DNA of 7,871 nt, from assembly GCA_003131985.1 (NCBI GenBank), contig PKWH01000209.1, positions 1 through 7,871 of the forward strand. Direction: 5' to 3'. A program made the position numbers and the translations under genes. This stretch comes from Acidobacteriota bacterium. GTDB taxonomy: Bacteria > Acidobacteriota > Terriglobia > Acidiferrales > UBA7541. This document shows positions 1 to 6,028 of this stretch, piece by piece. Within the stretch, counting starts at the first letter, position 1, and the number at the start of each line of letters is the position of its first letter. The notes under the pieces are model-generated. The model saw only the letters and a list, made by a program, of their open reading frames with translations. It did not search any database and was not told the origin of the DNA.

Positions 1-121
1 ACTGGCGCGCGACTTCGGCGACAAGCTCCACGTTGTGGTGAGATTTCTTCAGCAGCGAACACACTTCGTAGGCGAGAGTCGTCTTTCCCACGCCATGTGT
101 GCCAATCAGTGCAAGTTTCAA
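1..121 (-). CDS. P-loop AAA-type ATPase, N-terminal fragment (gene runs off the window)
   Basis: The minus strand encodes about 40 residues beginning MKLALIGTHGVGKTTLAYE and ending NVELVAEVARQ. A Walker A motif (GTHGVGKT) follows directly on the first beta strand, so this is the true N-terminus of a nucleotide-binding domain. The layout of short N-terminus, GTHGVGKTT and a later VELVAEVAR strand resembles small AAA_28-type ATPases (NadR kinase-like P-loop proteins); this is recognition by eye. The start is taken as TTG at 121. No ATG lies in this frame upstream, and a weak purine stretch (AAAGGCGG) precedes the TTG. A weak promoter-like pair on the minus strand (TTCACA at 173-168, TAGAAC at 152-147, 15 bp spacer) could drive it. 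The rest of the protein, including Walker B, lies outside the window, so substrate and role cannot be told. Confidence 0.7.
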   Translation of the reverse strand, partial: MKLALIGTHGVGKTTLAYEVCSLLKKSHHNVELVAEVARQ

Positions 122-233
122 GTTGCCGCCTTTGTCTGCGCCATTTGTTCTAGCATATTTGCGACGCTGTGAAAACCGCGTCTCCGAAACGTTTTGTGGG
201 TGCCGCGCGTCTACTAACCGGCGCGACCGCGGA

Positions 234-262
234 TTGTATTCGATTTGCTCTGCGCATAGAAT
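234..262 (+). promoter_or_regulatory. Sigma70-like promoter for the M28 peptidase gene
   Basis: A -35-like TTGTAT (234-239) and a -10-like TAGAAT (257-262) are separated by exactly 17 bp. The -10 matches TATAAT at five of six positions and the -35 matches TTGACA at four. Transcription would start near 269, giving a leader of about 36 nt with the ribosome binding site GGAGAG at 293-298. Placement and spacing are good, but this is a motif match only. Confidence 0.5.
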
Positions 263-304
263 CAGCCGTTCTTAGCGAACGGACTGCGCCTTGGAGAGAC
301 CGAA

Positions 305-1834
305 ATGAATGTTCGACGCGTTACTACTCTGGGTTTGATTGTGATGTTTGGAATTGTGGCGGGTCGCAGCGTGACTCACGCTCAGCAGGCTGCTCCGGCG
401 AAAGACCCGAACGCGGAAGCGGACGAGAAAATTCTTGCCGAGATTCACGACCACAACGAGATCATGAGCAACCTCGAATATCTTTCCGACATGATCGGCG
501 CGCGCTTGACCGGCACGGAAAATCTAAAAAAAGCAAATGACTGGACGCGCCAGGAATTTGCCGACTATGGTGTTGCGAACCCGCACCTGGAACCCTGGAC
601 CATCGCGCATACTTGGACGCGGATCAGCGCGACCGGGCAAATCGTCAGCCCGTCGGTGCATCCGCTGACGATCGCTTCTTACGCCTGGGCGCCTTCCACA
701 AACGGAGTCGTGCGCGGCCATGTGGTTTACGTCGCCGCGCGCTCCCTGGATGATCTCGCAAAATATAAGGGCAAGCTGAAGGATGCCATCGTGATTTCTT
801 CCGAGCCGGCTCTTCTGCCGTCTCCGGATCAGCCGGCGCCGGATCCGGTCGATATCCCGTATGGGGATTCGTTCCTGCTGGTCGCACCGCATCGCCCTGG
901 TCCGCCTCCGCCTGCTTTCGGCCCCGGATTCCGGCAGTTCATGCAGGCGCGCGTCGAATTTTTCAAGAGCGAAGGCGTGGTGGCCACGCTCACCGACTCG
1001 GGCAAACCGAATGGCCTGCTCAATATGACCGGCATGGGCGGCCGCAACTACGATATCGCCGCGATTCCAGCCGCGTTTGTTTCCTCGGAGAGCTACGGAA
1101 TTATTTGGCGGCTGCTTCAACGCGGCCCGGTCGATTTGGAATTGAATCTCACGAATTCGATCGGCGACAAGCCCGTCGAAGTCTACAACACGGTTGCTGA
1201 AATTCGCGGAAGCGAGAAGCCCGACGAGATTGTCGTGCTCGGAGCGCATCTCGATTCCTGGGATCTCGGCACCGGCACAACGGACAATGGAACCGGTTCG
1301 ATGGTGGTGCTCGAAGCGGCACGCGCCCTTCAAAAGCTTGGCCTGCAACCGAAGCGCACCATTCGGTTCGTTTTATTTTCCGGCGAAGAGCAAGGCTTGA
1401 ATGGTTCGCGGGCTTATGTCACCGCGCACAAAGACGAATTGCCGAAAATCTCCGCCGCGCTGATTCACGACACCGGCACAGGAAAAGTTGTAAGCATCAG
1501 CTTGATGCGGAATTATCAGGATCGCGAAGTGATGGAACAGGTTGTTGCGCCATTGCACTCGCTCGGCCTGCTGGAACTGACCGAACGATGGATGACTGGG
1601 AGCGATCACGCTTCGTTTGAGGAAGCAGGCGTCCCCGGGTTTTACTGCCTGCAGGATCCTGCGCAGTATTTTGAAACTCACCACTCGCAAGCCGACACTT
1701 TCGATCAGGCGCACGAGGCCGATCTGGTGGAGGGCGCGCAGGTGATGGCGGCGTGGGCTTACAACGTGGCGCAATTGCCCGATCTCCTGCCACGCAAACC
1801 CGCGCCTGCTCTCGGCGCTCCTGCGGGAAACTAA
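305..1834 (+). CDS. Secreted M28-family zinc metallopeptidase (carboxypeptidase Q-like, with PA-type insert)
   Basis: The product is a 509-residue exported peptidase expected to release amino acids from peptides outside the cytoplasm. Residues 1-27 form a signal peptide: basic MNVRR, a hydrophobic core, then THAQQ. Roughly residues 110-270 look like a protease-associated (PA) domain; they include an unusually proline-rich loop near 173-207. The catalytic M28 domain follows. Probable zinc ligands are H315 (AHLDSW), bridging D327 (TTDNGTG), E362 of the E361-E362 pair (E361 as general base), D389 (HDTGTG) and H460 (HHSQADT), matching the M28 order H-D-E-D-H. The set is complete, so the enzyme should be active. 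The ATG at 305 follows GGAGAG by 6 nt, and the signal peptide begins right at this start. Its nearest relatives by pattern are carboxypeptidase Q (plasma glutamate carboxypeptidase)-like proteins; the true substrate is unknown. dtd follows after 36 bp and may share the transcript. Confidence 0.92.
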   Translation: MNVRRVTTLGLIVMFGIVAGRSVTHAQQAAPAKDPNAEADEKILAEIHDHNEIMSNLEYLSDMIGARLTGTENLKKANDWTRQEFADYGVANPHLEPWTIAHTWTRISATGQIVSPSVHPLTIASYAWAPSTNGVVRGHVVYVAARSLDDLAKYKGKLKDAIVISSEPALLPSPDQPAPDPVDIPYGDSFLLVAPHRPGPPPPAFGPGFRQFMQARVEFFKSEGVVATLTDSGKPNGLLNMTGMGGRNYDIAAIPAAFVSSESYGIIWRLLQRGPVDLELNLTNSIGDKPVEVYNTVAEIRGSEKPDEIVVLGAHLDSWDLGTGTTDNGTGSMVVLEAARALQKLGLQPKRTIRFVLFSGEEQGLNGSRAYVTAHKDELPKISAALIHDTGTGKVVSISLMRNYQDREVMEQVVAPLHSLGLLELTERWMTGSDHASFEEAGVPGFYCLQDPAQYFETHHSQADTFDQAHEADLVEGAQVMAAWAYNVAQLPDLLPRKPAPALGAPAGN

Positions 1835-1870
1835 CGGCTCAGTTCCGACGATCGCAGCGAGGAAAAGTTT

Positions 1871-2320
1871 ATGCGAGCTGTGCTGCAAAGGGTGAGCCGT
1901 GCGCGCGTGCTGGTGGATGGCAGCGTAACCGGCGAAATCGGGCCGGGGCTCGTCGTGCTGATTGCGGTAGGGCGCGAAGATGTGTCCGCCACTGCCGTCG
2001 CGATGGCTGAGAAAATCGTAAACCTGCGAATTTTCGCCGACGATCAGGGAAAGATGAACCGCTCGGTGCTCGATACCGGAGGAGCAATTCTCGCCATATC
2101 GCAGTTCACTCTGTACGGCGACGCGCGCGGCCAGCGCAGGCCGAGTTTCATTCAAGCTGCGCCGCCGGAATTGGGCAAAGCGCTCTACGATGAATTCGTA
2201 CTCGCATTGCGCGCACTCGTTGTGCGCGTGGAAACAGGCGTGTTTCAGGCGGACATGTCGCTTGAACTCACGAACGACGGCCCTGTGACGATCCTCCTTG
2301 ATTCTGATAAAACTTTCTAA
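1871..2320 (+). CDS. dtd: D-aminoacyl-tRNA deacylase
   Basis: This cytoplasmic homodimeric proofreading enzyme hydrolyses D-amino acids (and glycine mischarged on tRNA-Ala) from tRNA. The 149-residue length is typical of the DTD family and the protein aligns without gaps: the MRAVLQRVSRA start, the SQFTLYG motif at 77-83 with T80, and NDGPVT at 135-140 with the G137-P138 pair. These are the two cross-subunit active-site signatures, at the same residue numbers as in E. coli Dtd. The ATG at 1871 follows AGGA (1860-1863) by 7 nt. The gap of 36 bp to the peptidase gene suggests co-transcription. There is no obvious functional link between the two beyond general housekeeping. Confidence 0.97.
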   Translation: MRAVLQRVSRARVLVDGSVTGEIGPGLVVLIAVGREDVSATAVAMAEKIVNLRIFADDQGKMNRSVLDTGGAILAISQFTLYGDARGQRRPSFIQAAPPELGKALYDEFVLALRALVVRVETGVFQADMSLELTNDGPVTILLDSDKTF

Positions 2321-2422
2321 CCTCGCGTTTCCGCGTCGGCAAGAACTGCATCTATTCATCCGGAATCTGTTCCACTTGCACGAGCGGTTCGCATAACTTA
2401 CTCTTTTCCCGGAGAAACGCCG

Positions 2423-2884
2423 ATGAGCGAAATCAACAGAATCCTGGATCAAATGGACCGCGCCTTTTCGGGCGAAGCGTGGCACGGCCCGGACCTTATG
2501 CAATTGCTTAACGGCATCTCATCGGAAGACGCCTCGAAGCATCCCGTTCCCGGCGCACATTCCATTTGGGAACTTGTGAATCACATCGCAGCGTGGAATG
2601 CGATCGTGCAGCAGAAGTCAAAAGGCGAACCGGTTGAAGTTACGACCGAGTTGGACTGGCCGCCAGTCTGGGAGGTGAGCGAAGTTGCCTGGAAGCGGTC
2701 GCTCGCAACTCTTGCGGAAAACAGAACTCGCCTGCGAAATTATCTCCAAACCGTGCGCGACGATCAGCTCGACGAAAAAGTGCAGCGCGAAAATTATTCC
2801 CAGTACGTATTGCTGCACGGTTCGGTCCAGCACGATTTGTATCACGCGGGGCAAATCGCCGTTCTGAAAAAGGCGCTCGCATGA
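2423..2884 (+). CDS. DinB-superfamily protein (putative metal-dependent four-helix bundle)
   Basis: The 153-residue protein is largely helical, with no signal peptide or membrane segment. Three histidines sit where DinB/YfiT-like proteins bind a divalent metal: H54 in the ELVNHIAAW helix, and H137 and H141 in the last helix (HDLYHAGQ), the HxxxH signature. Family members include thiol transferases that use bacillithiol or mycothiol and many proteins of unknown role, so a damage or detoxification role is inference only. The ATG at 2423 follows GGAGAAA (2411-2417). The 102 bp gap from dtd leaves room for a separate promoter, but I find no convincing one. Its stop overlaps the ATG of the acetyltransferase gene (ATGA at 2881-2884), which implies translational coupling. 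Confidence 0.88.
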   Translation: MSEINRILDQMDRAFSGEAWHGPDLMQLLNGISSEDASKHPVPGAHSIWELVNHIAAWNAIVQQKSKGEPVEVTTELDWPPVWEVSEVAWKRSLATLAENRTRLRNYLQTVRDDQLDEKVQRENYSQYVLLHGSVQHDLYHAGQIAVLKKALA

Positions 2885-3369
2885 CGCGCTCGGAAAAGTC
2901 CGCGAGCCCAACCGCCGGGGAACATTCTCGAGGATTTGCCGGGGAGATTCGCGAGGCTCTGCCGCAGGACTACGCGCGAATCGCGGAGCTCGCCGGCCAG
3001 CTTACTTATCCTTCCTCAGCAGAGCAGGTTGCTGAACGGCTCGGTGGCATGCGTCGTTCCCAAGAAAACGCTGTGTTCGTAGCGCAGCTTCCAAGCGGCG
3101 AAATCGCTGCATGGGTCGCAGTCTTTGTATATCGGGTCGTCGAAGCGGACGCGCGTGCTGAGATCAGCGGCTTCGTTGTTGACGAGCGATATCGTTCTCA
3201 GAAAATCGGAATGCATCTTCTTGCTCGCGCGGAGCGTTGGGCGCGCGAAAACGGCTGTCGCGCAATTGGACTGCGCTCGAACGTGGTCCGCGATCGCGCG
3301 CACGCGTTCTACGAACGCAACGGCTATCAGCACATCAAGACGCAGAAATCCTTCCGCAAAGACTTGTGA
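2881..3369 (+). CDS. GNAT-family N-acetyltransferase
   Basis: This 162-residue protein is predicted to transfer an acetyl group from acetyl-CoA to an amine on a small molecule or protein. The first 22 residues are polar and probably disordered. The GNAT fold starts at about IREALPQD (23-30). Strand beta4 (AEISGFVVDERYR, 93-105) leads into the pyrophosphate-binding loop RSQKIG (105-110), in which the first glycine of the usual RxxGxG is K108 while G110 is kept. Motif B follows with the typical ending (SNVVRDRAHAFYERNGY, 133-149). The start overlaps the DinB stop by 4 bp and no separate ribosome binding site is needed. The acceptor cannot be told; the overall look is of the broad aminoglycoside 6'-acetyltransferase-like group, which does not imply resistance. 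Confidence 0.9.
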   Translation: MTRSEKSASPTAGEHSRGFAGEIREALPQDYARIAELAGQLTYPSSAEQVAERLGGMRRSQENAVFVAQLPSGEIAAWVAVFVYRVVEADARAEISGFVVDERYRSQKIGMHLLARAERWARENGCRAIGLRSNVVRDRAHAFYERNGYQHIKTQKSFRKDL

Positions 3370-3490
3370 CCTGTTGCGCCCCCGCTTCCTCCCCGCGGAT
3401 ATTCTAAAGAGGTAATTTCCGGGAAGCGCTGGCGGCTAACCCGCAAGAATGTCGCCACGCGCAACACTCCTCTTTTCTGCCGAGCAGTTA
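3370..3490. other. Intergenic region with a spaced 8-bp inverted repeat
   Basis: This stretch between the acetyltransferase and the MarR promoter region shows no convincing gene. It contains an inverted repeat of TGTTGCGC (3372-3379) and GCGCAACA (3459-3466). A smaller pair, TGGCG (3430-3434) and CGCCA (3453-3457), is nested inside it. A folded RNA end or a long leader is possible, but arms this far apart can arise by chance in GC-rich DNA. No U-tract terminator was found for the upstream genes. Confidence 0.3.
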
Positions 3491-3510
3491 ATATCGTAAT
3501 ACGATATACT
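3491..3510 (+). promoter_or_regulatory. Palindromic operator overlapping a -10-like element, upstream of the MarR gene
   Basis: ATATCGT (3491-3497) and ACGATAT (3501-3507) form a perfect 7+7 bp palindrome around AAT. It overlaps TATACT (3505-3510), which matches a -10 hexamer at five of six positions. No good -35 is seen at the expected distance. A protein bound to the palindrome would block polymerase. The size and symmetry fit a dimeric winged-helix regulator such as the MarR protein encoded 13 bp downstream, so autoregulation is the simplest reading. Confidence 0.5.
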
Positions 3511-3519
3511 TAGGATGTC

Positions 3520-4029
3520 GTGACAAAGACACCGAGACGAAGGATTGATTACTTAGCACTCGCTGATTTCCGCTACGAAATCCGCCGCTTCCTGAATTTC
3601 AGCGAGACGGCTGCGCGCGCCGCAGGAATCGAGCCGCATCAGCATCAAGCTTTGCTGGCGATCAAGGGTTTGCCTGCCCAACAGATCGCAACGGTCGGCG
3701 TTTTGGCCGAACGGCTGCAGATTCGGCATCACAGTGCGGTTGAACTGACACACCGGCTAGAGACCAAGGGCCTGATCCTGCGTTCGCGCGGACAGGCGGA
3801 CCGCCGCGAGGTTTTGCTCCGGCTTACTCTCCGCGGAGAGAAACTCTTGCAGGAACTTACGCTTTCGCATCGCGGCGAATTGCAGTTGGCGGGACCGAAG
3901 CTTGTGGCTGCGCTTAAATCAGCCATCGCGCGAAAGCGGCGCAGTCGCAGCACGGTAGACGACTTGCCGTCTGCTGGAAGCGCTTCGTACCCAAGACGAA
4001 GGAACTATAAAACTCGCAAGGTCCGCTAG
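3520..4029 (+). CDS. MarR-family transcriptional regulator
   Basis: This 169-residue protein is a predicted dimeric winged-helix DNA-binding repressor or activator. Helical residues 10-35 would help form the dimer. The helix-turn-helix spans about 55-85 (TVGVLAERLQIRHHSAVELTHRLETKGLI) and the wing carries D94-R95-R96, the basic wing signature of MarR proteins. The tail after residue 130 is strongly basic (ARKRRSRS, later PRRRNYKTRK) and longer than usual; its role is unclear. The start is GTG at 3520: the only nearby ATG (3515) hits a stop after two codons and there is no internal ATG. AGGA (3512-3515) is rather close to this start, and if the -10 at 3505-3510 is used, the mRNA would be nearly leaderless. 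The ClC gene begins 28 bp after the stop, so the regulator probably controls it and itself. The ligand is unknown. Confidence 0.88.
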   Translation: MTKTPRRRIDYLALADFRYEIRRFLNFSETAARAAGIEPHQHQALLAIKGLPAQQIATVGVLAERLQIRHHSAVELTHRLETKGLILRSRGQADRREVLLRLTLRGEKLLQELTLSHRGELQLAGPKLVAALKSAIARKRRSRSTVDDLPSAGSASYPRRRNYKTRKVR

Positions 4030-4057
4030 AAGTCCTTTTCCAAAGGAGAAATTGCTC

Positions 4058-5860
4058 GTGGGGTCTTCGGCTGCAGTCGTGACAACTCGCCTGCCGGAAC
4101 AATCCGCAGGCTATCGGATCGGACTGATTTCCTGTTTGGCAGCGCTGATCGGCATCCTTGCCGGTTTCATTGCCTACATTCTGTATGACTTGATCGGCCT
4201 AATCACGAACCTCGCTTATTACCACGAGTGGTCCTTCCATTTCCGCAGCCCGGAGCACACGCTGATCGGGCCATGGATCATCATCACTCCCATCATCGGC
4301 GGCGTCATCGTAGGTTTCATGGCGAAATACGGCTCGGAAAAAATCAAGGGCCACGGGATTCCGGAAGCGATGGAAGCAGTGCTCACATCGCGCAGCCGAA
4401 TTGAAGCTAAAGTCGCGATCCTGAAGCCTCTTTCGGCCGCAATCGCTATCGGAACCGGCGGACCTTTCGGCGCGGAAGGCCCCATCATCCAAACCGGCGG
4501 TGCTGTGGGCTCGCTGATCGGGCAGATCATTTCCACTACGGCTTCGGAGCGCAAGGTCCTTCTGGCTTGCGGCGCCGGAGCAGGAATGGCGGCTACATTC
4601 AACACGCCAATCGCCGGCGTGATTCTCGCGATCGAACTGCTGCTATTTGAATTTCGCTCGCGTTCCTTCATCCCGCTGGTAATTGCGTGCACGCTGGCGA
4701 CCAGCGTCCGTTCCGTGCTGCTCGGCCAGCGCTCGATGTTCACCATGGGAAACGTGAATTTCGACGCGCTGCGTGGTTTGCCGTTTTACTTGCTGCTGGG
4801 CGTTCTCAGTGGCGTGGCTGCAATCTGCTTTACGAAAGCGCTCTATTGGGTGGAAGATCAGTTCCAACGCTTGCCGATCGATGACCTCTGGCATCCCGCA
4901 ATTGGCGCGCTAGGCCTCGGCATTATCGGCTTTTTTGTCCCGCGCGTTCTCGGCGTTGGCTATGACACGATTTCAGACATCCTCAACAACAATCTCGCTC
5001 TAAAGCTGCTGCTTCTGATTGCGATTTGCAAAGCGCTCGCGCTGATGATCTCGCTCGGTTCGGGGACTTCCGGAGGCCTACTAGCGCCGATGTTCATGTC
5101 GAGCGCGGCGCTCGGCGGTTCATTCGCCATCGTCGTAAACTTAATTTTCCCTAGCGCGCACCTTTCGCCCGGAGCGTATGCGCTGGTAGCCATGGCTGCG
5201 GTTTTCGGTGCAGCTTCTCGCGCCACATTTGCGTTCATTGTTTTTGCGTTTGAAATCACCCGCGATTACAACGCAATACTCCCGCTAATGCTTGCCTGTG
5301 TGATTGCGGATATGATCGCGATTCACTACTTGCCCAGCTCGATCATGACGGAAAAGCTCGCGAGACGCGGCCTCCGCGTCCCGGAGGCATACGAAGCAGG
5401 AGTGCTCCAGGTTGTCCGCGTCGACGAGGTGATGCGGAAAGACGTGCAGCCCATCCCACCCGAAATGACCGTCGGCAGTTTGGCCGAGCGCATGGCCCGC
5501 GGAGAGCCCAGCTTTAATCTGACTCAAGGCCTCCCGATTATTGGCATAGATGGACAGCTCCTCGGAATCGTGACGCAGGGAGACTTGCTGCGCGCGCTGG
5601 AAGCAGACCCCGAGGGGAAGGCCACCGTACTCGAAGCCGGAAGCAGAAGTTTAATCGTGGCGTATCCCGAAGAATCTGCGTTCGACGCGCTCTTCCGCAT
5701 GCTGCAGAATGACATCGGCCGGCTACCGGTCGTCAGCCGAAAGAACCCCACGGAAATGGTCGGCTATTTAAATCGTTCGAGCATTCTGGGTGCTTGGACT
5801 CGTCAGATGGAGGAAGAAGGCGTACGCGAGCATGGCTGGGTAAAGAAATGGCGCGCCTGA
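4058..5860 (+). CDS. ClC-family chloride channel/transporter with two C-terminal CBS domains
   Basis: This 600-residue inner-membrane protein should move chloride or another anion as a homodimer. Residues about 15-425 are a run of hydrophobic helices with the ClC signatures GHGIP (98-102), GAEGP (138-142, E140 being the gating glutamate) and GGLLAP (339-344). Two CBS domains follow, about 455-515 and 525-590; they often bind adenine nucleotides. CBS1 has the T506-x-x-D509 ribose-contact pattern, while CBS2 has NRSS at that place. Compared with E. coli ClcA, S107 is replaced by H99, internal proton glutamate E203 by L194, F357 by L342 and Y445 by M430. It therefore cannot be called a standard H+/Cl- antiporter. 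I place the start at GTG 4058, 7 nt after GGAGAA (4045-4050); the in-frame TTG at 4052 is too close to that site. It forms a likely operon with the MarR gene upstream. Confidence 0.95.
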   Translation: MGSSAAVVTTRLPEQSAGYRIGLISCLAALIGILAGFIAYILYDLIGLITNLAYYHEWSFHFRSPEHTLIGPWIIITPIIGGVIVGFMAKYGSEKIKGHGIPEAMEAVLTSRSRIEAKVAILKPLSAAIAIGTGGPFGAEGPIIQTGGAVGSLIGQIISTTASERKVLLACGAGAGMAATFNTPIAGVILAIELLLFEFRSRSFIPLVIACTLATSVRSVLLGQRSMFTMGNVNFDALRGLPFYLLLGVLSGVAAICFTKALYWVEDQFQRLPIDDLWHPAIGALGLGIIGFFVPRVLGVGYDTISDILNNNLALKLLLLIAICKALALMISLGSGTSGGLLAPMFMSSAALGGSFAIVVNLIFPSAHLSPGAYALVAMAAVFGAASRATFAFIVFAFEITRDYNAILPLMLACVIADMIAIHYLPSSIMTEKLARRGLRVPEAYEAGVLQVVRVDEVMRKDVQPIPPEMTVGSLAERMARGEPSFNLTQGLPIIGIDGQLLGIVTQGDLLRALEADPEGKATVLEAGSRSLIVAYPEESAFDALFRMLQNDIGRLPVVSRKNPTEMVGYLNRSSILGAWTRQMEEEGVREHGWVKKWRA

Positions 5861-5936
5861 TCCGAGGCAGTGAGGTCGGAATCGTCAGCCGCGCGAAGAT
5901 CCTAGACTCCGAACTAGAGGCCGCCGTCGATTTCAC
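5861..5936. other. Non-coding 3' region after ClC
   Basis: This short stretch between the ClC stop codon and the first hairpin shows no gene or recognisable motif. Confidence 0.5.
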
Positions 5937-5960
5937 AAGCTCAAGGCGAGCTTTTGTTGT
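5937..5960 (+). terminator. Probable intrinsic terminator of the ClC transcript
   Basis: AAGCTC (5937-5942) and GAGCTT (5948-5953) form a 6 bp stem with a 5 nt loop. It is followed on the plus strand by the T-rich TTGTTGT. It lies 77 bp beyond the ClC stop. The stem is short but the T-rich tail and its place support termination. Confidence 0.5.
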
Positions 5961-5975
5961 CCCGAGCAAGACGAA

Positions 5976-6009
5976 TGGAAGAAATCCGGGCGGAGGTGCC
6001 CGCCCGGAT
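5976..6009 (-). terminator. Probable intrinsic terminator of the SDR transcript
   Basis: ATCCGGGCGG (5984-5993) and CCGCCCGGAT (6000-6009) form a perfect 10 bp GC-rich stem with a 6 nt loop. Read on the minus strand it is followed by TTTCTTCC and begins 19 bp after the reductase stop codon. On the plus strand no T-run follows, so the direction fits the reductase gene; it could also stop read-through from ClC. Confidence 0.6.
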
Positions 6010-6028
6010 CGGTTATCAGCTCGGAAAA

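Noticed and set aside
169..540. 123-residue plus-strand reading frame
   Set aside because: It overlaps the promoter, signal peptide and N-terminus of the M28 peptidase in another frame and has low-complexity Arg/Ser composition with no recognisable domain.
524..1348. 274-residue reading frame antisense to the M28 peptidase
   Set aside because: Typical mirror frame of GC-rich coding DNA. The Arg/His-rich product has no family features, while the sense frame has a complete active site.
1373..2503. 376-residue minus-strand reading frame across peptidase, dtd and DinB start
   Set aside because: It spans three well-supported genes and their gaps on the opposite strand and shows no domain, so it is a chance open frame.
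3449..3499. 16-codon plus-strand reading frame just upstream of the MarR gene
   Set aside because: It has no ribosome binding site, ends inside the palindrome and gives no recognisable leader peptide.
4052..4057. TTG at 4052 as the ClC start
   Set aside because: It leaves only a few bases after GGAGAA; the GTG at 4058 has normal spacing.
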